Origin: Vreelandella sedimenti
Lineage (GTDB): Bacteria; Pseudomonadota; Gammaproteobacteria; Pseudomonadales; Halomonadaceae
Length of the DNA stretch: 64,000 nucleotides
Assembly (NCBI RefSeq): GCF_013416325.1
Contig: NZ_JACCGK010000017.1
Location: 1 to 64,000, forward strand
Direction of reading: 5' to 3'
Shown: piece by piece, positions 27,751-36,178 of the stretch
How the letters are laid out: every line of letters begins with the position of its first letter
How positions within the stretch are numbered: the stretch's first letter is position 1
Notes under the pieces: generated by a model
Seen by the model: only the letters and a program-made list of their open reading frames with translations
The model's database searches: none
Told to the model about the DNA's origin: nothing
Translations under genes and position numbers: made by a program

Positions 27751-27810
27751 TGAGTTGAGGAGCATTCACCTGATTCACCACTCACTATTCACCACTCACT
27801 ATTCACGAAT
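27727..27810. repeat. IVP-less heptamer palindrome between the MBL gene and kpsT
   Basis: Left arm at 27727-27760 (TGAGAGT, TGAATGG, TAAGTAG, TGAGTTG), which includes the MBL stop codon, then right arm at about 27764-27808 (TTCACCA CTCACTA, repeated). It ends 8 bp before the kpsT start. Confidence 0.8.
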
Positions 27811-27815
27811 TCAAA

Positions 27816-28754
27816 ATGATCGAAATAAAAAACCTCTACAAACGCTACCACAACCACCACGGCAGCGATTGGGTGCTCAAGGACATCAACTTGACGATAC
27901 CCACCGGGGTAAGCGTAGGGCTGATCGGTGCCAACGGCGCGGGTAAGTCCACGCTGCTGCGCCTCATCGCGGGTATGGACAAGCCTGAGCGTGGTGAAGT
28001 GATTCGCCACAGCCGCGTTTCCTGGCCTGTGGGGTTGGCAGGCGGCATGCAGAACAATATGACCGGGAGGCAAAATGCTAAATTTGTAGCCCGTGTGCAG
28101 GGTAGTACCCATCAAGAGGTTAAGCGAGTCATTAAATTTGTCGAAGACTTCGCAGAGATAGGCGAAGCTTTTGATGAACCAGTACGTACCTACTCATCCG
28201 GGATGCGCTCCCGCGTTTCATTTGGCCTATCGCTTTCCTTCGACTTCGATATCTATATCTCTGACGAAGCCACTGCCGTTGGCGATAGGGCGTTTAAAGA
28301 AAAAGCCAAAGCGCTGTTCAAGTCTAAAATCGGTCAAGCATCGTTAATAATGGTGTCTCACTCAGAAGGTATTTTGAAGGATCTCTGCCAAGTAGGCCTT
28401 TACCTAAAAGAGGGCCGAGGATATTGGTATGACGATATTAATGAAGCCATTAAGGCCTACCATGCGGACATTGATAGCGGCAAAGCAATGGCTGAGCCCA
28501 AGGCGGTTCGTAAGCCCAAGCGTTTCGACAACTTGCCCGGTAACATTCCTGAGGCTGAAACGCATTTGCAGCAGGTCAAGAGCAAGTTGGTAGAAGCGCA
28601 ACGAGCGTTGGAAGTCGCTAAGCAGCAGAATCTGTTGCCTGTTTACCGCAAACATATTCGAGACGACATCCCCAAACGGCAACAGCAAATAACCAATGCC
28701 CAGCTTCACCTGGAAGCACTTAAGAAAGAGCAGGGCAATGCCACTGCTGAATAG
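27816..28754 (+). CDS. Capsule ABC exporter ATPase (KpsT-like) with C-terminal coiled coil
   Basis: Energises export through the KpsM-like permease. Walker A GLIGANGAGKST (about 35-46), signature YSSGMRSRVSFGL, Walker B FDIYISDEATAVGD and the SHSEG switch histidine are all present. KpsT proteins are usually near 220 residues. This one has 312, with an added tail of about 90 residues that is basic then predicted coiled coil (HLQQVKSKLVEAQRALEVAK). It is separated from its permease gene by kpsE, an IVP element and the MBL gene, an order disturbed relative to the usual kpsMT pair. Confidence 0.92.
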   Translation: MIEIKNLYKRYHNHHGSDWVLKDINLTIPTGVSVGLIGANGAGKSTLLRLIAGMDKPERGEVIRHSRVSWPVGLAGGMQNNMTGRQNAKFVARVQGSTHQEVKRVIKFVEDFAEIGEAFDEPVRTYSSGMRSRVSFGLSLSFDFDIYISDEATAVGDRAFKEKAKALFKSKIGQASLIMVSHSEGILKDLCQVGLYLKEGRGYWYDDINEAIKAYHADIDSGKAMAEPKAVRKPKRFDNLPGNIPEAETHLQQVKSKLVEAQRALEVAKQQNLLPVYRKHIRDDIPKRQQQITNAQLHLEALKKEQGNATAE

Positions 28755-28784
28755 GTTGTAATATTTAATTCAAGGACTGTGTAC

Positions 28785-29915
28785 ATGGCGAATAAAACTT
28801 TCTTGATTACTGGTGGTGCCGGTTTTATCGGTTCAGCGGTGGTGCGCGAGCTTATCCAGAACTCAGCTCACCATGTTGTGAATGTAGACAAGCTGACTTA
28901 TGCAGGTAATCTGGAATCGCTCGCTAATGTTGAAACCAATGAGCGTTACACCTTCGTGCAGGCTGATATTTGCGATGCAAACGCTATGCAGCAACTGTTT
29001 GAAAAGTACCAGCCAGATGTTGTGATGCACCTAGCGGCAGAAAGTCATGTGGATCGTTCCATTGATGGCCCGGCTGAATTTATTCAAACCAATGTGGTCG
29101 GTACCGCTGTACTTCTAGAAGCCGCCCGTAGCTACTGGAAAGTGCTGCAGGAGCAAGACTCTGCCAAAGCCGAGGCGTTCCGCTTTCATCATATCTCTAC
29201 CGATGAAGTTTATGGTGATCTTGAAGGCACGGATGACCTGTTCACCGAAGAGACATCCTATGCTCCCAGCTCGCCTTATTCAGCCAGCAAAGCCAGTTCA
29301 GATCATCTGGTACGCGCATGGCAGCGTACCTATGGGCTCCCCACTCTGGTAACCAACTGCTCAAATAACTACGGCCCGTACCACTTCCCGGAAAAGCTGA
29401 TCCCGCTGATGATTCTTAACGCCCTGGCAGGCAAATCCCTGCCGGTATACGGCGATGGACAGCAGATTCGTGATTGGCTCTATGTTGAAGATCACGCCCG
29501 CGCATTGATCAAAGTAGCCACAGAAGGGCAGGTAGGCGAGACCTACAACATCGGCGGCCACAACGAGCAAACGAACCTGCATGTCGTCGAAACCATCTGT
29601 GAAATCCTGGATGAGTTGGTGCTAGGTGAGAAGTTAGGCATGAGGAGTGAAGAGAATGGCGCTAACCCCTCACAAGCGCAGCGCTCACCACTCACTACTT
29701 ACAAAGAATTAATCACTTTCGTGACTGACCGCCCCGGCCATGATGTGCGCTATGCCATAGACGCCAGCAAAATCGAACGCGAGCTAGGCTGGGTGCCAGA
29801 AGAAACCTTTGAAACCGGCCTGCGTAAAACAGTGCAGTGGTACCTCGCCAACGAAACCTGGTGGAAACGCGTACAAGACGGCAGCTACCAAGGCCAACGC
29901 CTAGGGAATGTATAG
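28785..29915 (+). CDS. rmlB: dTDP-glucose 4,6-dehydratase, copy 2 (intact)
   Basis: Intact 376-residue counterpart of the frameshifted gene at 16479. It has GGAGFIGS (about 10-17), [24 protein letters not shown], catalytic YSASKAS and [16 protein letters not shown] heptamer insertion at 29622-29701 adds about 20 residues ([20 protein letters not shown]) between CEILDELV and TTYKELITF, the same site as in copy 1. The family normally has a short loop there. ATG at 28785; an upstream GTG at 28779 is possible. It probably supplies the RmlB activity for the cell. Confidence 0.95.
   Translation: MANKTFLITGGAGFIGSAVVRELIQNSAHHVVNVDKLTYAGNLESLANVETNERYTFVQADICDANAMQQLFEKYQPDVVMHLAAESHVDRSIDGPAEFIQTNVVGTAVLLEAARSYWKVLQEQDSAKAEAFRFHHISTDEVYGDLEGTDDLFTEETSYAPSSPYSASKASSDHLVRAWQRTYGLPTLVTNCSNNYGPYHFPEKLIPLMILNALAGKSLPVYGDGQQIRDWLYVEDHARALIKVATEGQVGETYNIGGHNEQTNLHVVETICEILDELVLGEKLGMRSEENGANPSQAQRSPLTTYKELITFVTDRPGHDVRYAIDASKIERELGWVPEETFETGLRKTVQWYLANETWWKRVQDGSYQGQRLGNV
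29622..29701. repeat. Heptamer insertion inside rmlB copy 2 (in frame)
   Basis: Left arm GGTGAGAAGTTAGGC, ATGAGGAGTGAAGAG, a centre with ACCCCTCACAAGCGCAGCG as in copy 1, and right arm CTCACCA CTCACTA CTTACAA. Confidence 0.85.
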
Positions 29916-29958
29916 TAAGGGGTAAGCGCTTCGCTGGTGAGGAGTGAGGTAAAAAAAC
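29916..29958. repeat. Degenerate left arm before IVP copy 3
   Basis: GTAAGGG, GTAAGCG and GTGAGGAGTGAGG fill the gap after rmlB and provide the GGAGTGAGG ribosome-binding site. The AAGCGCTTCGCT stretch is shared with the corresponding gap of copy 1. Confidence 0.65.
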
Positions 29959-30312
29959 ATGAGGAAGCATCAGCAACTGCGGGTATGGCAAGAAGCGATG
30001 GATCTCGTTGTCGCTATTTACTCAATGACCTCATCCTTTCCCTCAGTTGAGCGATATGGGCTAGCTAGCCAAATGCAACGTGCTGCTGTATCTGTGCCAA
30101 GCAATATAGCCGAAGGAGCGGCGCGTGGTAGTAAACCCGACTTTTTAAGATTTTTGCACATAGCACGTGGTTCGCTCAGTGAACTTGAAACTCAGTGCAA
30201 AATTGCCCAACGCTTAGGGTATATGGATGATATTTCAACACTGGAACTAGCGATCAACTCTGTATTTTCACAGCTAGGCGGACTGATCAAGCATTTAAAG
30301 GCTTCACTATGA
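29959..30312 (+). CDS. IVP/S23 four-helix-bundle protein, copy 3
   Basis: A 117-residue protein that differs from copy 1 (17730) at only about a dozen positions and has the same neighbours: rmlB before it and rmlD overlapping its stop as ATGA. The whole rmlB-IVP-rmlD-rmlA block was therefore duplicated or acquired twice with the IVP already in place. The motifs KHQQLRVWQEAMDLV and AAVSVPSNIAEGAARGSKPDF are conserved. There is no signal peptide or membrane helix. Function unknown. Confidence 0.9.
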   Translation: MRKHQQLRVWQEAMDLVVAIYSMTSSFPSVERYGLASQMQRAAVSVPSNIAEGAARGSKPDFLRFLHIARGSLSELETQCKIAQRLGYMDDISTLELAINSVFSQLGGLIKHLKASL

Positions 30313-31265
30313 CATCTGAACACGCACACCTCACACCTCACGCTTCACCCCTCACTATCTTCATCACTGGATCAAACGGCCAAGTCGGCTTTGAGCTCCA
30401 ACGCCAATTTGCCATCTTCGGCAACACCTTGGCTCCTACACGCCAAGAGCTCGACTTAACCAACACCCAAGCGGTTGACACCTATTTAGCTGAGCACCAG
30501 CCAGCACTGATCCTCAACGCTGCCGCTTACACAGCGGTCGATAAAGCCGAAAGCGAGCCAGAGCAAGCTAAACGCCTCAATGCCGATCTGCCAGCACAGT
30601 TAGCCAAGTATGCTGCCGAGCACAACATTCCGCTGGTGCACTACTCAACCGACTATGTGTATCCAGGTAATGGTGAAACACCCTGGCAGGAAGATAGCCC
30701 TACGGTACCGCACAGCGTATACGGCCAAACCAAGCTGGAAGGCGACCAAGCGGTTACCCAAAGTGGCTGCCAGCACCTAATTTTCCGTACCAGCTGGGTA
30801 TATGCCGCCCGCGGTAACAACTTTATGAAAACCATGTTGCGCCTGGGCCGCGAGCGCGAAGCACTCAACATCGTCAACGACCAAATAGGCGCGCCCACAC
30901 CAGCCCGCCTAATCGCCCAGGCCACCGCACTAGCGTTCACGCCTCACTCCTCACAATTTACGCCTCACTATTCACCCCTCACGCCTCACATCCCCTCAGG
31001 CATCTACCACTTGGCGCCGCGAGGGGAGACAAGCTGGCACGGCTTCGCCTGTGAAATTTTCAAGCAAGCAAGTGCGTGTGGTGCAGAACTAGTGATTCAG
31101 CCTGACAGGGTAAGTGGTATACCTACTGTGGATTACCCAACTCCCGCGAAGCGGCCGCTTAACTCCCGAATGTCTCTAACTAAACTTGAAGCTGCGCTTG
31201 GTGTCACATTGCCAACTTGGCAATCACAATTGGGCCTGACACTCAAAGAAAAATTGGAAAATTGA
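30309..31265 (+). CDS. rmlD: dTDP-4-dehydrorhamnose reductase, copy 2
   Basis: A 318-residue paralogue of the gene at 18080 with an intact core: [36 protein letters not shown], catalytic YGQTK, FRTSWVYAA. Repeat-derived sequence occurs twice: the first 15 residues (TSEHAHLTPHASPLT) and an internal insertion of about 20 residues (around FTPHSSQFTPHYSPLTPH) between the [12 protein letters not shown] segment and [16 protein letters not shown]. Both are in frame. The start overlaps the IVP stop. Whether the internal insert is tolerated is unknown; copy 1 lacks it. Confidence 0.92.
   Translation: MTSEHAHLTPHASPLTIFITGSNGQVGFELQRQFAIFGNTLAPTRQELDLTNTQAVDTYLAEHQPALILNAAAYTAVDKAESEPEQAKRLNADLPAQLAKYAAEHNIPLVHYSTDYVYPGNGETPWQEDSPTVPHSVYGQTKLEGDQAVTQSGCQHLIFRTSWVYAARGNNFMKTMLRLGREREALNIVNDQIGAPTPARLIAQATALAFTPHSSQFTPHYSPLTPHIPSGIYHLAPRGETSWHGFACEIFKQASACGAELVIQPDRVSGIPTVDYPTPAKRPLNSRMSLTKLEAALGVTLPTWQSQLGLTLKEKLEN
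30320..30355. repeat. Right arm after IVP copy 3, coding for the RmlD2 N-terminus
   Basis: TCACACC, TCACGCT and TCACCCC TCACTAT units inside the first codons of rmlD copy 2; they encode HLTPHASPLT. Confidence 0.8.
30935..31000. repeat. Right-arm-only heptamer insertion inside rmlD copy 2
   Basis: Heptamers TTCACGC CTCACTC CTCACAA TTTACGC CTCACTA TTCACCC CTCACGC CTCACAT run in phase. rmlD copy 1 has ordinary sequence at this position. Confidence 0.85.
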
Positions 31266-31288
31266 TAAGCCAAAACAAGTAGGCCACG

Positions 31289-32180
31289 ATGAACCAAACT
31301 AAACAACACAAAGGTATTATTCTGGCAGGGGGATCAGGCACACGCCTTCATCCAATTACCCGTGGGGTATCCAAACAGTTGTTGCCTGTCTACGACAAAC
31401 CGATGATTTATTATCCCATTTCGGTGCTGAGGCTTGCGGGTATATCGCGATATCTTGATTATTTCAACGCCAGAAGACCTACCACAATATAAAAACGCTG
31501 TTAGGCAACGGTAAAAATTCCGATATTAACCTTCAATTCGCGGAGCAACTTAGCTCAGATAGTCTGGCTTAAGTATTTATTATTGGTGAAGAATTTATTA
31601 GTGGCAGTCCTCTATGACTGGTGTTAGAGAACAATTTTCCGGTCAGCATTTTTCAGAGCAGTTAAAGCGAGCAGGTCAGCAAACAAATGGTTCAACCGTT
31701 TTGGCTATTTAGTGAAAGACACTGAACGGTTTGGTGTGGTGGAATTTAGTGAAGATGGCAAAGAGCTTTCGATTGAGGAGAAACCATAAAAAGCCTAGAT
31801 CTAGACATACGGGTAACTGGGTTATATTATCTACGATAATGATGCTATAGAAATAGCTAAGAACGTAAAACTATCAGAGTGTGGCGAGCTGGAAATTACT
31901 AGTATCAATAACGTATACCTGAAGCGGGGGCTCAGCGTGTAGTGCCACTAGGCCGTGGCTTTGTATGAATGGATATTGGAACACGCGACAGCTTGCTAGA
32001 GTCTAGCCAATACGTGCAAACCATTGGGCACCACTAGGGGCTAGGAATTGCCTGCTTGGAAAAAATAGCCTGGCAGCATGGCCGGGGTAGTGATGAGCGG
32101 CCGGTAAAAACTCGCCAAACCGCTTGCCAATACCCAATTAAGCAAATATTTGCAGGAACTATTGAAGGTAAAGGGTAAAA
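31289..32180 (+). pseudogene. rmlA: Decayed glucose-1-phosphate thymidylyltransferase, copy 2
   Basis: The first 50 residues are excellent RmlA ([28 protein letters not shown]). A single-base change in frame near 31440 then breaks the gene. Downstream pieces remain recognisable in shifting frames ([41 protein letters not shown]-like, KIAWQH), with several stops. It ends near 32180, where copy 1 has its C-terminus. AT-rich drift relative to copy 1 indicates long-standing relaxation. No rmlC follows. Confidence 0.92.
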
Positions 32181-32623
32181 AACAAGCTTGAGCGGGTAGC
32201 CAGCCACTGACCTTGATTCTTAATGCTCATCAATGGTGCTTCGTTAATCTAGAATTATCTAGGTTATTCTTTATCTTACCCATTTTATTTTAATATGGTT
32301 GGACTGCTGACTTATTTATGCCTATTAATAACACTGTTTACCGCTAAGTATTATTGATGTGTTTTGTGATATCAATATAAATGCACTCTCCATGAATTAA
32401 ATAATTTCTGTAGAGATAAATGGTTGTAGTATATTGTAATGTATTTATTGATAAGTTGACATGCCGGTATAAAAATACAGATTACAATGCTTTGGATGAG
32501 CTGATTTTTCAGTTTCTGATGATTTTAGCTTAGGAATAGATTTTTTATTGCTTAATGGCATGATTTAAAAGCCGATAATATGAATAGTAATTTAGACAGC
32601 CACATGTTTGATTGGAGCAAAAA
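32181..32623. other. AT-rich intergenic region before the sulfotransferase island
   Basis: No gene, RNA or clear repeat is visible. It marks the switch from GC-rich rml sequence to the AT-rich island and probably contains the island promoter. Confidence 0.5.
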
Positions 32624-35386
32624 ATGAAAGTTAAAGAAAAATATAAATTTGGCAAAAAAGGCACTAAGGAAGAAATGATTGAAAAATACTTCGATGCTAA
32701 ATTTTATCTGAATCATTATAAAGATATTTGTGAAAAAAGCGTATCTCCAATTCAGCACTATTTAATATTTGGATGGAAAGAGGGGCGAAATCCCTCGCGT
32801 TGGTTTTCAACTAACGCGTATCTGGAAGATCATGCTGATGTAGCGGAAGCTGGAATTAATCCTCTATTACATTTTGTTTTACATGGTAAAAAAGAAGGCA
32901 GAGCAGTAAGAAGTGTAGATGATTATAATGAGGAAAAAAGAAAAAAAGAGGAATTAAGCAAGAAAAATTCTTTATCTGATTTTAATGAATTTGATGTTAA
33001 CGCTGTCGTAAAAGAAAATTTCGATGAGAGTTATTATCTTAGAAATTATCAAGACATAAAAGATGGAGCTATAAATCCTTTAGAGCACTTTACTATTTTT
33101 GGGTATAAAGAAGGTAGAAATCCTGCGCCGTGGTTTGATACAAAAAAATATGTAGAAAAATATGGTTACTTATTTGAAGGTGACGTAAATCCTTTTGCTT
33201 ATTATTTAATGGTTGGTAAGAAAATAGGCCATATTATTTATGCAGCAAGGGATTATACAAGTGAAGGGCTTTTAAAATTACCACGTAACCCATTAAGTAC
33301 TACGATATCTACATCGGGAATAAAACCTTTTAGAGTTAAAGATTTAAATAATGCATCTGTAACTTACAATAAGAAATGTTTAGACATTCATTGGGTTGTG
33401 CCTGATTTTAATAAAGGTGGCGGCGGCCATATGACTATTTTTAGATTTGTCAGATGGCTAGAAATTTTTGGGCATAAATGTACTGTTTGGATTTTTAATC
33501 CATATATAAATGATAATGAAAATGAAGCATATGAAAAGGTTGTGAAGTTCTTCCAAACAGTTAGAGCAGAAGTTAAATTCATTACTAAGAATCATTTTCC
33601 ACAGAATGGTGATGTTTTAATCGCGACATCATGGCAAACTGTTTCTATAGTCAAAGAAATTAACTCATTTAAAGAAAAATTTTATTTTGTACAAGATTAT
33701 GAACCTTATTTTTACCCTCGAGGTGCAGAATCTATTCTTGCTGAAGAGACCTACCGTGAAGGCCTTTCATGCTTATGCGCCAGCCCTTGGTTAGAAGAAA
33801 AAATGAAAGTTGATTTTGGTTGTTGGGCAAAATCATTTATGTTGGCTTATGATAAAAATGAGTACAAAGTTTTTGAAAGTAAAAGTGATAATAAATCTCA
33901 TAAATTTAAAATAGCAGTATACAGCAGAGTGTTTACTGCAAGGCGAGCAGTAGAGCTGGCCTTGTCAGGCCTGGAACTTCTTTCTGAAGATTATGATAAT
34001 ATAGAGGTTCACTTGTTTGGAGGTGATGTTCCGTTTGAAGAAGCTCCTTTTGACTGTATTGTACATGGAGTTTTAAATTCAAATGAATTAGCAGAACTTT
34101 ATAATGAATGTGATATTGGAGTATGCTTTTCAGCGACGAATTACTCATTAGTTCCGCAAGAAATGATGGCTTGTGGCTTACCAATTATAGAGCTTGATGT
34201 AGAAAGCACGCGCGCTATTTTTCCAGAGGGTACGGTAGAGTTTGCTTACCCTAACCCGGAAGGTGTAAAAGCTGCAGTTGCAGAAATGATGAACTCTGCT
34301 GAGAAGCGAGCTGCTCAGTCAGAAAAAGCATTAACATGGGTAAAAGAATTTTCATGGGAGTCTTCTGTAAAAACTGTAGAAAAAGCTTTAATAGAAAAGC
34401 TTTCTGAGAAATGGGAACAGAAAAGTGTAAATGCTAATAATGCTGTCTTAGTCTCAATAGTTATACCTACATATAATGGAGGAAATTTACTTTTTGATGT
34501 TCTAGACGCAGTGAAACGTCAAAGGGCACCTTGGGAATTTGAGATCATTGTTATCGATAGCAGTTCGAATGATGGTACTGCAAATATGCTTAAAAGCTAT
34601 TCTGGGATACGCTTTTACTCAATCGATAAAAAAGATTTTGGTCACGGAAAAACCCGTAATTATGGAGTTGAGCTTTCTAAGGGAGAGTATGTTGCATTTT
34701 TGACACAAGATGCACTGCCTGCAGATGAATTTTGGCTTTACAACATGGTAGCACTTTTAGAACATTATCCTAATGCAGGTGGAGTATATGGAAGGCACCA
34801 AGCTCATGATGAAGCTACATACTTCACTCAAAAAGAAATAGAAAACCATTTTGCAAATAAACTGAATTACCCACTATGTATGAGCAAAAATTTGGATTTA
34901 GATAGATACAATGAAGATATTCGCTGGAAACAAGCTATGCATTATTACAGTGATAATAGTTCTTGCTTAAGAAAAAAAGTTTGGGAAAAAATACCCTATA
35001 GAGATGTTAAATATGGTGAAGATCAGCTTTGGGCATACGATATAACTGAAAAAGGATATGAAAAAGTATATTCTCCTGGTTCTTTGATTAAACACTCTCA
35101 TGATTATCTTCCTGAAGAAAGCTATGAAAGATCAAAAATTGATGGAGATTATTTTTCTTATTTTTGGAACTATAATGTGGTGCCTGATGATCCGGAAGAA
35201 CTAGATAAATTAATAAAGGAAATAAGACGTAAAATTGCTTCACAAGGTGCTAAGTTAGGTCTTAAGCATGAAGAGTGGGAGAATTGGCAGGAAGTTATGG
35301 AAAAACGTTTACAAGGTTTATATGAGGGACAAAAAAGAAGTGATTCTATTTTTGCTCCAGAAAGCAAAGAAGCCAGTAAGTACTAA
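32624..35386 (+). CDS. Multidomain glycosyltransferase (repeat module, GT4-like, GT2)
   Basis: A 920-residue AT-rich gene product. Residues about 15-205 contain duplicated modules with FDAKFYLNHYKDI...SPIQHYLIFGWKEGRNPS and FDESYYLRNYQDI...NPLEHFTIFGYKEGRNPA, a motif common at the front of polysaccharide glycosyltransferases. About 250-590 is a GT-B domain resembling WsaF-type rhamnosyltransferases (VPDFNKGGGGHMTIFR, CDIGVCFSATNYSLVPQEMMA). About 610-880 is a GT2 domain (VSIVIPTYNGG, VIDSSSNDGT, FGHGKTRN, LTQDALP). It probably adds two residues, with rhamnose plausible. ATG at 32624 has a GGAGC site. It leads the island operon with the sulfotransferase 17 bp downstream. Confidence 0.88.
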   Translation: MKVKEKYKFGKKGTKEEMIEKYFDAKFYLNHYKDICEKSVSPIQHYLIFGWKEGRNPSRWFSTNAYLEDHADVAEAGINPLLHFVLHGKKEGRAVRSVDDYNEEKRKKEELSKKNSLSDFNEFDVNAVVKENFDESYYLRNYQDIKDGAINPLEHFTIFGYKEGRNPAPWFDTKKYVEKYGYLFEGDVNPFAYYLMVGKKIGHIIYAARDYTSEGLLKLPRNPLSTTISTSGIKPFRVKDLNNASVTYNKKCLDIHWVVPDFNKGGGGHMTIFRFVRWLEIFGHKCTVWIFNPYINDNENEAYEKVVKFFQTVRAEVKFITKNHFPQNGDVLIATSWQTVSIVKEINSFKEKFYFVQDYEPYFYPRGAESILAEETYREGLSCLCASPWLEEKMKVDFGCWAKSFMLAYDKNEYKVFESKSDNKSHKFKIAVYSRVFTARRAVELALSGLELLSEDYDNIEVHLFGGDVPFEEAPFDCIVHGVLNSNELAELYNECDIGVCFSATNYSLVPQEMMACGLPIIELDVESTRAIFPEGTVEFAYPNPEGVKAAVAEMMNSAEKRAAQSEKALTWVKEFSWESSVKTVEKALIEKLSEKWEQKSVNANNAVLVSIVIPTYNGGNLLFDVLDAVKRQRAPWEFEIIVIDSSSNDGTANMLKSYSGIRFYSIDKKDFGHGKTRNYGVELSKGEYVAFLTQDALPADEFWLYNMVALLEHYPNAGGVYGRHQAHDEATYFTQKEIENHFANKLNYPLCMSKNLDLDRYNEDIRWKQAMHYYSDNSSCLRKKVWEKIPYRDVKYGEDQLWAYDITEKGYEKVYSPGSLIKHSHDYLPEESYERSKIDGDYFSYFWNYNVVPDDPEELDKLIKEIRRKIASQGAKLGLKHEEWENWQEVMEKRLQGLYEGQKRSDSIFAPESKEASKY

Positions 35387-35402
35387 TAAGGGGGAGTGAA
35401 CA

Positions 35403-36161
35403 ATGCCAGGCTTAATCTTATGTGCCACACAAAGATGTGGCTCGACTATGATAGTAGAAGACATACGTAATACTGGAGTTTTAGGTCTTCCAGAAGAGTA
35501 CTTTATACCCTGGGATTCTTCCAAAAAAGAAGTTGACTGGGTAGCTGCTTTACAAGGTATTAAAAATAAAGCAAAAACATCGAATGGCTTCTATTCGATA
35601 AAGGTGATGGCAAACCATCTTCCTGTAATTGATGAATGCCTTAAAGGATCACGTTTTGACACTAAAGATTCTAATTCGGTTTTGTTTCCACGCTTTAGAG
35701 AAGCATTTAAAGATTGTAAATTCTTGATGATACGTCGGGATAGTATAGTTCGACAGGCAGTATCGAGAGAAATGTCACGACAAACTGGCGTAAATCATGC
35801 CACTAAAAATGAAAATGATGAGCACTTTGCTGGTAATTTAATGAAGGGTTATCAAGAAAATTATAATAAAAAAACGCATTATAATCTTAAAGGGGTTGGC
35901 AATGAAGTCAAAAAAATTTCTGCAGAGAATGCACTTTGGGAATCGTTTTTTGAAAGCAATGAAATTAAGAGCCCTCTTGTATTACGCTATGAAGAAGTAT
36001 GTAAAAATTTCCCTGCCTATTTGACCAGAATTTCTAATTTTACGAATGTGCCTTTAGAACAAGACTTGGATTTCCAACAACGTAAAATGGTTAGGCTTTC
36101 AAATTCAGTCAATGATGAATGGGTAAAATCGTATCTTAAAGATTTTGGTTATTCCGTTTAA
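35403..36161 (+). CDS. Stf0-type sulfotransferase
   Basis: PAPS-dependent carbohydrate sulfotransferase candidate of 252 residues. The N-terminal PAPS-binding loop CATQRCGSTMIVEDI (about 7-21) is followed by TGVLGLPEEYF, both hallmarks of the Stf0 family (trehalose sulfotransferase of mycobacteria). RRDSIVRQAVSREMSRQTG provides the 3-prime-phosphate-binding Arg/Ser. It is cytoplasmic with no membrane segment. PAPS can come from CysD and CysNC encoded at 50059-52868. It is the first of three sulfotransferase genes in the island. Confidence 0.88.
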   Translation: MPGLILCATQRCGSTMIVEDIRNTGVLGLPEEYFIPWDSSKKEVDWVAALQGIKNKAKTSNGFYSIKVMANHLPVIDECLKGSRFDTKDSNSVLFPRFREAFKDCKFLMIRRDSIVRQAVSREMSRQTGVNHATKNENDEHFAGNLMKGYQENYNKKTHYNLKGVGNEVKKISAENALWESFFESNEIKSPLVLRYEEVCKNFPAYLTRISNFTNVPLEQDLDFQQRKMVRLSNSVNDEWVKSYLKDFGYSV

Positions 36162-36178
36162 ATAATACAGAGGCTATA

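Noticed and set aside
17730..30312. Diversity-generating retroelement, because IVP proteins are related to Avd
   Set aside because: No reverse transcriptase and no template/variable repeat pair with adenine-specific differences is visible in the window.
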